Source of the DNA: Brevundimonas sp.
GTDB taxonomy: Bacteria > Pseudomonadota > Alphaproteobacteria > Caulobacterales > Caulobacteraceae
NCBI GenBank assembly: GCA_022712235.1
Contig: JALAGW010000249.1
Span: forward strand, 1-20,734
Direction: 5' to 3'
Length of the DNA: 20,734 bases
Shown here: positions 1 to 7,451 of the stretch, piece after piece
Position numbering within the stretch: the first letter of the stretch is position 1
Layout: every line of letters starts with the position of its first letter
Notes under the pieces: generated by a model
Database searches by the model: none
Seen by the model: the letters and a program-made list of their open reading frames with translations, nothing else
Told to the model about the DNA's origin: nothing
Translations under genes and position numbers: made by a program

Positions 1-307
1 CGTAGCCGTATACTCAAAAGCTCCCCCAAACAAATCCGCGACTTTTGCGCCAACGCCCGTAAATACGGGACGGTCTATTCAATATTTTAGAAGTCACATT
101 GACGAATTCGGAAGCATGCATCACCGGTCGCATAATATTCGAATCCAAAACTGCAACCCCGGCCACAAAGCTAACCAATCCTAGCAAAATCGAATTAACT
201 GCAAAACTCCAGCGACTACATGGGCGAGCACTGGCTCGCCAGCTTCGCGCTTCTGGCCTTGATGGCGCTCGACTGAAGGCTTCGTGGCCTATCGGCCCGG
301 ATGGGAA
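1..307. other. AT-richer left flank, no convincing gene
   Basis: This stretch is visibly richer in A and T than the rest of the window, particularly at 60-210. Short open frames exist on both strands but none has a recognisable product, a ribosome binding site and an end that avoids the tRNA fragment. One minus-strand frame ending at 14-16 would encode a hydrophobic segment, which could be a decayed membrane-protein gene, but support is weak. Given the tRNA fragment at 308-352, this side would be host chromosome if the fragment is an ordinary right-hand attachment site. Confidence 0.4.
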
Positions 308-352
308 TGGTAGGCGGCGACGGGTTCGAACCGCCGACCCTCTCGGTGTAAA
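308..352 (-). tRNA. 3' half of a tRNA-Val(UAC) gene, probable attachment-site remnant
   Basis: Read on the minus strand, the sequence has a seven-base anticodon loop TTTACAC with anticodon TAC, a 3' anticodon stem CGAGA, a variable loop GGGTC, a T stem and loop (GGCGG, TTCGAAC, CCGTC), a 3' acceptor strand GCCGCCT, discriminator A and an encoded CCA. The 5' half (acceptor strand, D arm, 5' anticodon stem) is absent above 352, so this is not a functional tRNA gene. Tyrosine integrases often insert into tRNA 3' ends and leave such a duplicate, and one is encoded at 538. No second copy of this core was found in the window, so the partner site and intact gene lie elsewhere. Confidence 0.8.
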
Positions 353-430
353 TCGCCCCGAATGCCATTTCAGGGTGTTTCATCGCATTACAATATAGTC
401 CTAAGTTCCTGAATATATTGAAGTTGGCAT

Positions 431-493
431 TTGCACGCCTGTGCACCGGTTTGCATCGAATCTTGCACCAACTGCCCCCCTATTGCCCCCCTA
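431..493. promoter_or_regulatory. Short direct repeats before the integrase, likely arm-type integrase binding sites
   Basis: Four TTGCAC-like hexamers occur at 431-436, 441-446 (GTGCAC), 451-456 (TTGCAT) and 463-468. They are followed by two identical TGCCCCCCTA decamers at 473-482 and 484-493, set 11 bases apart, about one helical turn. They lie between the tRNA-derived core and the integrase start. Integrases with an N-terminal arm-binding domain bind such repeats beside the core site, and the integrase promoter usually overlaps them. The role is inferred from position and spacing. Confidence 0.55.
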
Positions 494-537
494 GATGGTA
501 GGCTGGCGGCGTCTGATTTGCTCAGGACGCTGCTGCG

Positions 538-2073
538 ATGCCAACCCAGGTCATCATCACGACCGATCGCCAGATCGCCGGCCTAAAGCCGCTCGAGTGT
601 CGATTCGAGCGCCGGGTTTCTGGCGCGCGAGGCCTCAGCGTCAGAGTATGGCCGTCGGGCCTGAAGCAGTTCGAGGTGCGATTCGCGATCAAAGACGGAC
701 CTCGACGGCGTGTGATCCTCGGCGACTATCCGGAAGTGTCGCTCGCCGACGCCCGGCAAAAGGCGACGGAACTCAGGTTGGAACTTCTCAAGGGCGTCGA
801 CCCCGTAGCGGCGCGCGCCGCCGCCCAGCTTCCTGCCCCGCCGCAGGACACTTTGGACGAAGTCGCGCAGACCTACTGGGCTGCAGCGGAGTTGGGTCTG
901 CATGGCGGCCGCCGAAGGCCCAAACGCCCTCGAACGATCGCCAACGAGCGCCACCTTTGGAAGCGTCATATCTCGTCTTCCCTCGGCACGTCTGCGCCAC
1001 GCGATTTGAAGCGCGCGGAGGTCAAGACCTTCATGCGTTCGCTCGTGACCGAGCGGCGCCTCTCCGCCGCCAGCGCGGCTTCGATTGGCGGGCTTCTTCA
1101 CAGCGTCATGGCCTTCTGTGTTCAGGAAGAGATGGTCGACGCCAACCCCGTGGTCGGGCTTGCTCGACCTTTGGCCCTGGTTTCCCGCGACCGGATGCTG
1201 GACGACGCCGGACTGAGGCTGGTCTGGGACATTGCGCGGGACGGCGTACAGCCGCGGCCGCCGGGCTACCTCAACATCGGCCTTGCAGCACGGCCGGAGC
1301 CCGTAATGGCGCTCGCTATCCAGTTGCTCATGCTCACCCTGACGCGCCGCAATGAAGTCGCGGGTGCGCGCAAGTCAGAGTTCGACCTGGACGCCGCGCT
1401 CTGGGTGATCCCGGCGAACCGGGCCAAGGCCAATCATCAGCACGTCGTCCCCTTGAGCCCTCAGGCTCTGTCCGTGCTTGCGGCGGCGTTTGCGCTCGAT
1501 CCCGACAGCCCCTTCGTTTTCCCCTCCCCGCGCGTCGCCGATCAATGCATTGACGAGCAGGCGATCACGCGAACCTTTTCCCGCATCTTCGAGCGCAGAA
1601 AACTACCGCTCCGATCGCCTCACGATGTCCGGCGAACGGGTGCGACCACCTTGACGGGGCGCTACGGCGTCACCCGTTTCATCGTCGGGCTCATTCTCGG
1701 CCATACCCCAAAAGAGGGCGCCGCAGTCACGGCCGTCTATGACCGTCACACCTATATACCGGAGAAGCGCTGCGCTCTCGTCAAATGGTCGGAGCACCTT
1801 ACGGGAACGCGATCCGATGCAGCTTCTGCTTTGGTTGCCGACGAGGCTGTTGCTCCCAGGCGAACCGAGGATCTGGCGGCGGCCAAGGTCCGTGCACTCG
1901 CGCTCTGCGCTGACGGCAGGGCGCAGCAGGCGGTGCTGACGATGTGCATGGCGGCTAGTCGGGAGGGCTCGGTATCACAGACCCACCTCGATTTACTGTC
2001 AGCCGTCGGCCTGGACCTCGCCAGCCGCAATGACTGGTCGGAGCTGGAGGCGTGGATCAACGGCTTTGGCTGA
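538..2073 (+). CDS. Tyrosine recombinase/integrase with DUF4102 arm-binding domain
   Basis: The 511-residue protein has an N-terminal DUF4102 (Arm DNA-binding) domain at about residues 10-100, including the family-like segment GDYPEVSLADARQKA. A SAM-like core-binding domain follows at about 105-205, then the catalytic domain. The recombinase residues are visible: R270 in TRRNEV, H362 and R365 in PHDVRRTG, H389 in LGHTP and the nucleophile Y401 in VYDRHTY. A tail of about 110 residues follows the tyrosine, longer than in minimal integrases. The frame is intact, so the protein may be active. It presumably catalyses integration and excision at a tRNA-Val site, given the tRNA fragment and arm-type repeats just upstream. 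No other phage or plasmid gene is seen next to it, so the element is larger than the window, very small, or decayed. Confidence 0.93.
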   Translation: MPTQVIITTDRQIAGLKPLECRFERRVSGARGLSVRVWPSGLKQFEVRFAIKDGPRRRVILGDYPEVSLADARQKATELRLELLKGVDPVAARAAAQLPAPPQDTLDEVAQTYWAAAELGLHGGRRRPKRPRTIANERHLWKRHISSSLGTSAPRDLKRAEVKTFMRSLVTERRLSAASAASIGGLLHSVMAFCVQEEMVDANPVVGLARPLALVSRDRMLDDAGLRLVWDIARDGVQPRPPGYLNIGLAARPEPVMALAIQLLMLTLTRRNEVAGARKSEFDLDAALWVIPANRAKANHQHVVPLSPQALSVLAAAFALDPDSPFVFPSPRVADQCIDEQAITRTFSRIFERRKLPLRSPHDVRRTGATTLTGRYGVTRFIVGLILGHTPKEGAAVTAVYDRHTYIPEKRCALVKWSEHLTGTRSDAASALVADEAVAPRRTEDLAAAKVRALALCADGRAQQAVLTMCMAASREGSVSQTHLDLLSAVGLDLASRNDWSELEAWINGFG

Positions 2074-2257
2074 ACGGTGAAATCGAAACCTGGGGACGTT
2101 CGGCCAGACCCCGATCAGGCGCCCACCGGCTGATCTGTGACGCGTGGTTTCTGGGGCACGCTCGCCATGGCCGTCACAGCAGGCAGTGGCCGCCTTTTCG
2201 GCGTCGCCGCCTGAGTCAAAGGCATCCCGCAACTGTCCGCGGCGGCCAGCCTCCTTC

Positions 2258-2288
2258 CAGGAGCGCGGGCTCACCCGGGCTGCTCCTG
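2258..2288 (-). terminator. Hairpin after the DUF3313 gene, possible terminator
   Basis: Perfect 7-base arms CAGGAGC and GCTCCTG enclose an inner CGGG/CCCG pairing with a four-base loop and an asymmetric internal loop. The hairpin begins 14 bases past the stop of the minus-strand lipoprotein gene and lies between it and the convergent integrase gene. There is no clear run of T on either side, so intrinsic termination is uncertain. Confidence 0.4.
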
Positions 2289-2301
2289 ATGAGCCACACG
2301 A

Positions 2302-3102
2302 TCAGTCGCTGTCCGCTTCGCTTTCAGGAGCCCGCCGCCCGCCGCTCAGACCGGGTTCGTACAGGCCCGTGGCGATGCCGGCGAGGATCCCTTCGGCCCG
2401 TACGCGCGGACCGAACCGCCGACAGGGATCCAGGTCAGGTCTCGGGCGCAACGCACGGTCACTGGGCGCAAGGGCGTCGCCTACCATGTCGCCCAGGGGC
2501 TCCGCCAGTTGATGAGCATCGCCGATGCGCGACAGCGACGGCTTGTCGGTGCCCACCACCATGGCGTCGCGCCGCCAGACAATGGCGGCGGCCTGGCGAC
2601 CGTCCGGCGCCAGCAGCTCGGCCTCAGCGCCGAGGCCGCCCGTACCGCCGGGCGCCCTCACCTTGATCGGACCGGGGATGAAGAAGTTGGCGACGGCCGC
2701 CGCCGCCGAGCCGGCCTGATGCGTCGGCCGGATATAGGTGACGCCGACGCGCACCGTTCCGGCCTGGGGATCGGGTTGTTCCAAAATCTCGAACCGCTCG
2801 CTCAATTCGTAGCAGAGCTGCCGATCCACCTCGTTCATCACCGCGCGCCTGTCGTCATCAGAAAGCACTGGATCCTTGACGCCGAAGACCTCGGCGGGCG
2901 CCACCCATAGCCGGGTGATGCTGGAAGCCAGGGCCTCGTCCCGCCGCTGCGAGACCGAGGCGCGAACCACGTCCGTTCTGGGCGCCAGGCCTTCATAGGT
3001 CGTCAGAAAGCCAGTGTGCGACGGCGCGGCGCCGCTGGCGCAGGCCCCCGTGGCCATGGCCAGAACCGCCGCCCCCATCCCGCGAAACCCCTTGCCGGCC
3101 AT
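2302..3102 (-). CDS. DUF3313-family lipoprotein
   Basis: The product is 266 residues from the ATG at 3102, which is preceded by a purine-rich ribosome binding site (GGGAGAG). An upstream in-frame start at 3195 would overlap the lipocalin remnant and spoil the signal peptide. The N terminus has basic residues, a hydrophobic stretch and a lipobox-like TGAC at about residues 16-19, so the mature protein is probably a lipid-anchored periplasmic or outer-membrane protein. The body resembles DUF3313 proteins, with segments TRLWVAPAEVFG, DRQLCYELSERFEIL and VRVGVTYIRPTHQAGS. The family has no established biochemical role. It is the last gene of the minus-strand lipid operon, 52 bases after the lipocalin remnant, and might belong to the same transcript. 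The family call rests on remembered resemblance and is moderate. Confidence 0.75.
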   Translation of the reverse strand: MAGKGFRGMGAAVLAMATGACASGAAPSHTGFLTTYEGLAPRTDVVRASVSQRRDEALASSITRLWVAPAEVFGVKDPVLSDDDRRAVMNEVDRQLCYELSERFEILEQPDPQAGTVRVGVTYIRPTHQAGSAAAAVANFFIPGPIKVRAPGGTGGLGAEAELLAPDGRQAAAIVWRRDAMVVGTDKPSLSRIGDAHQLAEPLGDMVGDALAPSDRALRPRPDLDPCRRFGPRVRAEGILAGIATGLYEPGLSGGRRAPESEADSD

Positions 3103-3154
3103 CCTCGTCTCTCCCTCTTCTGCGGGGGAATACGCCCGGATTGAGTGATCAGAT

Positions 3155-3337
3155 TTACGGCAGATGCCGGGTCTCGCGCACCAGGGCGAGATCATAGCCG
3201 ATCGCGGCCGTGCGGGTCATGATGGTCGCCTTGACCGCATCCGAGAGGTTCGCCGTCCGGCTCATCTGCCACAGACACCGGCCGGACGGCTCGCCGGCCG
3301 CGACGACGAGGAGAATGGACGCGCGTCTCAAAGCCAT
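3155..3337 (-). pseudogene. C-terminal remnant of a bacterial lipocalin (Blc type)
   Basis: This frame could encode 60 residues. From about residue 14 on it matches the C-terminal end of Blc-like lipocalins: GEPSGRCLWQMSRTANLSD corresponds to the conserved block LWxLSRTPTxSD, followed by the usual final helix with GYDL near the end. The N-terminal lipobox, the GxW motif and nearly all barrel strands, roughly two thirds of a normal protein of about 170 residues, are absent. The frame starts only 20 bases after the methyltransferase stop, so there is no room for them. Lipocalin genes commonly end this type of fatty-acid-modification cluster. This one seems to have lost its 5' part by deletion and is unlikely to make a functional lipid carrier. 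Confidence 0.75.
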
Positions 3338-3357
3338 CGGGAATCTACGGTTGAGGA

Positions 3358-4582
3358 TCAGGCGCGCTGCAGGGCCATCTGGATCACATCGGTACGGCCC
3401 GACCGGAAGCCGGCCTCGCAGTAGGCGAGGTAGAAGCGCCAGAGGCGATGGAAGCGGTCATCGAAGCTCGCCTCCGTCCTGACGATCTCGCCCCAGGCGC
3501 TTTCGAAGCGTCGGGCCCATTCCGCCAAGGTCTCGGCGTAGTCGCCGCCGAAACGCACGATCCCCGCCTCGACCAGGCCCGCGCCGGAGATGTCAGGCGC
3601 CATCCGCGCTTCGGACGGCAGGGAGCCGCCGGGGAAGACGTACTTCTGGATGAAGTCGGTGCGCGCGTCGTACTCGTCGAACAGGTCGTCCTGAATGGTG
3701 ATGATTTGCAGGCCCGCGCGGCCGCCGGGCGTCAGCACCTCATGGACCTTCTGGAAATAGGTCGGCCAGTACTCGCGCCCGACCGCCTCGAACATCTCGA
3801 TCGAGGCGACGCGGTCGAACCGGCCCTCCACATCGCGATAGTCGATCAGCCGGATGTCGGCACGGTCGGCCAGCCCAGCCTCGAACAGGCGACGGCGCGC
3901 ATAGTCATGTTGCTCTCGCGAGATGGTGACGCCGGTGACGACCGCCCCGACCTCGCGCGCCGCGAACTCGGCGAAACCGCCCCAGCCACAGCCGATTTCA
4001 AGCACGCTATGCCCCGGCTGCAGGTCCATCATCCGCGCCAGAGAAACGTACTTGACCCGCTGCGCATCTTGCAACGACTGCCCCGGCCGCTCGTAACGGG
4101 CCGACGAATAGGTCATCGAAGGGTCCAGCCAGGCCCCGTAGAAAGCATTGCCGAGGTCGTAGTGGGCGTGGATGTTCCGGCGCGAGCCGCGTCGACTGTT
4201 CCGGTTCAACCGATGCCCGAGCCAGTTGACCAAGTTCATCACCGGATTGCCGTCGAACAAGCGCCGGATGTGGTCGTAGTTGTTGACCAGGGTCTCCAGC
4301 AGGATCGCCAGATCGGGGGTGTCCCACTCGCCCGCCATGTAGCCTTCTGCAAAGCCGATATCCCCGCTTTTCAGCACGCGCGCGGCGAAGCGCGGGTCGC
4401 GGATGGTCAGGACGGCGGCGTGGCCGGGGGGCCTTGCCTGTCAACTGATGGCGAGCGCCGTCGGGCAGGACGAGGGTCAGCCGCCCCCAGGTCCAGTTGG
4501 CGGATAGCAGGCGCATAACCAGGGCGAAAACCGGAGACGCCGTCGGCCTGTTGTTTCGTTCGTCATAGAAGGTGGTGGTCAT
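3358..4582 (-). pseudogene. Cyclopropane-fatty-acyl-phospholipid synthase-type methyltransferase, frameshifted
   Basis: This SAM-dependent methyltransferase family modifies double bonds in membrane phospholipid acyl chains. The N-terminal part reads from the ATG at 4582 up to LTGKAP. After that the family sequence continues in another frame as GHAAVLTIRDPRF and then SGDIGFAEGYMAGEWDTPDL. The switch falls in a run of six C on the coding strand (4426-4431). With five C the reading frame would be continuous at 407 residues, the usual length. The catalytic domain is otherwise well kept: SAM motif VLEIGCGWGGFAEFA, EMFEAVGREYW, YVFPGGSLP and the end FYLAYCEAGFRSG. As written, translation from 4582 stops at 4007 after 191 residues; an internal GTG at 4377 could make a 339-residue product. 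It may be a true mutation, phase variation at the C run, or a base-calling error. Confidence 0.9.
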
Positions 4583-4635
4583 GAGATCAGACGACTCTTG
4601 CGCGGAGGACGGCGCCCCCCGGGGATTTCCAAAGA

Positions 4636-5439
4636 TCAACGCGCAAGACGGCTCTCACGCGCCCGCCGCTGGATCGTGACAGAGTCCCGGGCCGGAGGCG
4701 GCTGTCGGGTCAGGCGCACGCCCTTGAGCCACAGTTTCAGCGCCTCCCAATGAATGGCGGCCATGACCTTGAGCGTCATAAGGGGCAGGGCCAGCGCCGC
4801 CGCCCACAACTGTCTGTCCTGCAGTGGTCGTCGTTCGCCGGACATGGCGGCGGTGATCAGGACACCCTCGGCGTCCAGACCGTCAATCGTCAGATCCAGC
4901 TTCTCTCCGGGTGTATGGCCGCGAAACGCATAGTCCATCTCCATGCCCATGAATGGCGAGACATAGAGGGCCTTGGCCGCGCCCTGACGGATCAGACCCG
5001 CCGCCTGATCCTCGCTCCGCACCGGGATGACGTAGGCGTGGCGCACGCCAAAGGTGCTGGTCACCTCATAGACCATGGCCGCCAGCCGGCCATCGGCCTG
5101 ATGGCAGTAGTAGAGGCTGATCGGGTTGAAGACGTAGCCGAGTACACGCGGCATGGTCAGCAGACGGATCGGCCCGTCGCCGATGTCGACCCCGGCGCGC
5201 CTGAGGAAATCTTCGATCTGAAGGCGCAGCGCCGTTCCCGACCCGTCGCTGTGATCACGATCATGAAAGGAGAGCAGGTTGAACCGATTACGCGAGAACA
5301 GGCGAAGATGTCGGTCCAGCCCGTCGATTTCGGCCAGATCGAGCAGCAGCCAGAAGACGCGATAGTTCAACTGATGCGCCCGGGGCCGCAGCCTCCTGTG
5401 CATGACGTCGCCGCGATAGAGGGCTGAGGCCTGGGTCAC
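4636..5439 (-). CDS. DUF1365-family protein
   Basis: The 267-residue protein starts with GTG at 5439, chosen because it overlaps the stop of the preceding FAD gene by four bases (GTGA) and puts the family start TQASALYRGDVMHRRLRP at the N terminus. DUF1365 features visible are HRRLRPRAHQLNYRVFWLLLDL, the region LLTMPRVLGYVFNPISLYYCH and VTSTFGVRHAYV. A hydrophobic stretch near residues 210-240 may contact the membrane. DUF1365 genes are characteristically encoded between the FAD oxidoreductase and the CFA-type methyltransferase, as here. In Rhodobacter such genes belong to the singlet-oxygen regulon, where the enzymes UfaM, UfaD and UfaO make furan fatty acids. Assigning this protein to one of those steps would be inference. 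Unlike its operon partners it is intact. Confidence 0.88.
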   Translation of the reverse strand: MTQASALYRGDVMHRRLRPRAHQLNYRVFWLLLDLAEIDGLDRHLRLFSRNRFNLLSFHDRDHSDGSGTALRLQIEDFLRRAGVDIGDGPIRLLTMPRVLGYVFNPISLYYCHQADGRLAAMVYEVTSTFGVRHAYVIPVRSEDQAAGLIRQGAAKALYVSPFMGMEMDYAFRGHTPGEKLDLTIDGLDAEGVLITAAMSGERRPLQDRQLWAAALALPLMTLKVMAAIHWEALKLWLKGVRLTRQPPPARDSVTIQRRARESRLAR

Positions 5440-6748
5440 GCGGCCTGCTCCACGACCTTCGATGCGGCGGGCGACAGATGAATGCGGCCGCTCTCGTTCT
5501 GGACCGACCACGGCCGCCGCACGCCGCCCAGTTGCTCGGCCACGGCCAGACCCGATTGCAGGCCGTCCTCATGAAAGCCCGCGCCGAAATGGGCGCCGCA
5601 GAACCAGACGCCGCCCTGCCCTTGTAGGCTCCACAACTGCTTCTGCGCCTGAATGGCGGCGGGGTTGAAGATGGGGTGCTCGTACAGCTCGCTGCGCAGC
5701 AGACTGTCCGGCCTGGGCGGGCGCGGCGGATTCAGGGTGACGAACAGGTCCTGACCCGGCAGCCCTTGCAGCTTGTTCATCCAGTAGGTCACGCACAGGC
5801 CCTCGTCGGCCCCGATATAGTTCCAACTGGCCCAGGCGCGGCGGCGTTGCGGCATCAGACCCGCGTCCGTATGCAGGACGGTCAGGTTGCGGCTGTAGCG
5901 GAAGGCGCCCAGCACCTCCTTCTCGCGCGCGGTCGGCTCGGCCAGCATGGCCAGAGCCTGATCGGCATGGGCGCCGATGACGACATGGTCGAAGCGCTCG
6001 ACGCCGCCCTCACTGTCGTGGACCATGACGCCCTGATCCGTGCGCCGCACCCCTGTCACCCCGTGGTTCAGCCGCACGTCATCGATTTCATGCGCCAGGC
6101 GCTCGACATAGACCCGGCTGCCGCCCTCGACAGTGCGCCACAGCGGGCGTCCGACCAGTTTCAACAAGCCGTGGTTGCCGCAGAACCGGATGAAGGCCTC
6201 CGCAGGATAGTCCATCAGCGTATGCGCCGGCGACGACCAGATCGCCGCCGCCATCGGCAGCAGGTGATCATCGCGAAAGGCCTCGCTGAACCCCTCGCGC
6301 TTCAGATAGGCGCCCAGGGTCAGATTGGGATCGGTCAGGTCGCCCAGATCGATCGGCGCTTCGCGATAGAAGCGCATGATCTCGCCCAGCATGGACCAGA
6401 AGCGCGGACGCAGGACGTTGCGGCGCTGGGCGCGGCGTACTCGAACCGTCCGCCGTCCAGCGACACGGCAAACGACATATCGGTCGCGCGGGTCTCGACC
6501 CCCAGATGCGCGAACAAGGCGATCAGGTTGGGATAGGTGGCGTCGTTGAAGCAGATAAAGCCGGTGTCGACCGGCACAGCCCCCGTCGCCACGCCCGCGG
6601 TCACCGTGTTGGAATGCCCGCCCAGACGGTCGGCCTTCTCATAGACCGTCACCCTATGGCGCTGCGACAGCAGCCAGGCCGACGACAGGGCGGCCACGCC
6701 CGAGCCGATCACGGCGATCTTCAAACTGTCAGCGGCAGGATAGGACAT
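5436..6748 (-). pseudogene. FAD-dependent amine-oxidase-type oxidoreductase (COG2907), frameshifted by a small deletion
   Basis: The start ATG at 6748 is followed by the Rossmann FAD motif IAVIGSGVAALSSAWLL, then VYEKADRLGGHSNTV and the family block DTGFICFNDATYPNL. The frame is good to SFAVSLDGGRFEYA. The protein then resumes in another frame with QRRNVLRPRFWSMLGEIMRF and runs normally to the C-terminal FAD-binding region FCGAHFGAGFHEDGLQSG. Relatives have about eight residues between FEYA and AQRRN that are missing here; the gap and frame change fit a single loss of about 22 bases near 6431-6434. Translation from 6748 would stop at 6335 after 137 residues. The family is thought to oxidise acyl chains, and a member acts as a desaturase in furan fatty acid synthesis in Rhodobacter. 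It is the first gene of the minus-strand operon and divergent from the sigma factor gene. Confidence 0.88.
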
Positions 6749-6786
6749 GTCCGGATTACGCACCGGCGGCGCAATCGGATTGCGAA

Positions 6787-6816
6787 TGATCCAGACATTT
6801 CCACGAAGCGTATTAG
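6787..6816 (+). promoter_or_regulatory. RpoE (ECF11)-type promoter of the sigma/anti-sigma operon
   Basis: TGATCC at 6787-6792 is separated by exactly 18 bases from TATTAG at 6811-6816. The Rhodobacter RpoE consensus is TGATCC, 17-18 bases, then TA-rich with G (TAAG). Transcription would begin near 6823, about 50 bases before the rpoE start, giving positive autoregulation as is usual for this sigma group. No convincing matching promoter facing the other way was found for the FAD-led operon. Confidence 0.75.
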
Positions 6817-6872
6817 GCTTCATGCATGCCGAGGCTTCGTCACTCACATCCCCTGCGCGGCGGGCGTCCGGC

Positions 6873-7451
6873 ATGAGCCTGCACGCGCTCTCGCCCGATC
6901 CGTTCGTGCATGATCGGCTGATCGAGGCCGTGGCGCTGAGACGCGACCGCGAGGCCTTCGCCCAGTTGTTCAGCTATTTCGCCCCCCGCCTGAAGGCTTG
7001 GCTGATCAAGTCAGGCGCCACGCCCGGCGCGGCCGAAGACTTCGCCCAGGACGCCATGCTGACGGTCTGGCGCAAGGCCGACCTGTTCGATGCGCGCAAG
7101 GCGCGGGCCGCCACCTGGATCTTCACCATCGCCCGCAACCGGCGGCTCGATATGCTACGCCGCGACGCCCGCCCCCTGCCCGTCCCCGAGATCGAACTGA
7201 CGGAACAGACGGTCGAACGACATGACGACCTTCTGGTGCTGTCCGAAGACGCCGAGCGGGTTCGCGACGCCCTGTCGCGGCTCAAACCCGATCAGGTCGA
7301 GGTGCTGCGCCTCGCCTTCTTCATGGACAGCCCCCATTCCGAAATCGCCCGCCAACTCGACCTGCCGCTGGGCACCGTCAAATCACGTATCCGCAACGCC
7401 ATGATCAAACTGCGCCTGATCCTCGAACCGTCCGAGGAGGCCGCCCGATGA
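6873..7451 (+). CDS. rpoE: ECF RNA polymerase sigma factor, RpoE/ECF11 type
   Basis: The 192-residue protein has a sigma-2 region at about residues 20-100 (EAFAQLFSYFAPRLKAWLIKSG, ATWIFTIARNRRLDMLRR) and a sigma-4 helix-turn-helix at about 135-185 (HSEIARQLDLPLGTVKSRI). The start at 6873 was chosen because it aligns with known RpoE proteins; an upstream frame to 6747 would run through the promoter. It directs RNA polymerase to genes for survival of singlet oxygen and related photo-oxidative stress in the family's studied members. Its stop overlaps the chrR start by four bases (ATGA), so sigma and anti-sigma are translationally coupled. The promoter just upstream matches its own recognition sequence. 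The divergent lipid genes are the expected targets. Confidence 0.92.
   Translation: MSLHALSPDPFVHDRLIEAVALRRDREAFAQLFSYFAPRLKAWLIKSGATPGAAEDFAQDAMLTVWRKADLFDARKARAATWIFTIARNRRLDMLRRDARPLPVPEIELTEQTVERHDDLLVLSEDAERVRDALSRLKPDQVEVLRLAFFMDSPHSEIARQLDLPLGTVKSRIRNAMIKLRLILEPSEEAAR

Noticed and set aside
14..210. Minus-strand open frame with a hydrophobic segment (SILLGLVSFVAGVAVL)
   Set aside because: It has no clear start and no family match. It may be a decayed membrane gene, but the evidence is too thin to list as a gene.
99..398. Plus-strand open frame of 99 codons at the left end
   Set aside because: It runs through the tRNA fragment, has no recognisable domain and no good ribosome binding site.
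495..1355. Alternative frame inside the integrase gene
   Set aside because: It is an arginine- and proline-rich shadow; the frame from 538 carries all recombinase residues.
3448..4518. Long plus-strand open frame opposite the methyltransferase gene
   Set aside because: It is antisense to a clear enzyme gene, and its composition is what GC-rich DNA gives on the opposite strand.
5676..6536. Long plus-strand open frame opposite the FAD oxidoreductase
   Set aside because: It is a shadow of a clearly homologous minus-strand gene and has no domain of its own.
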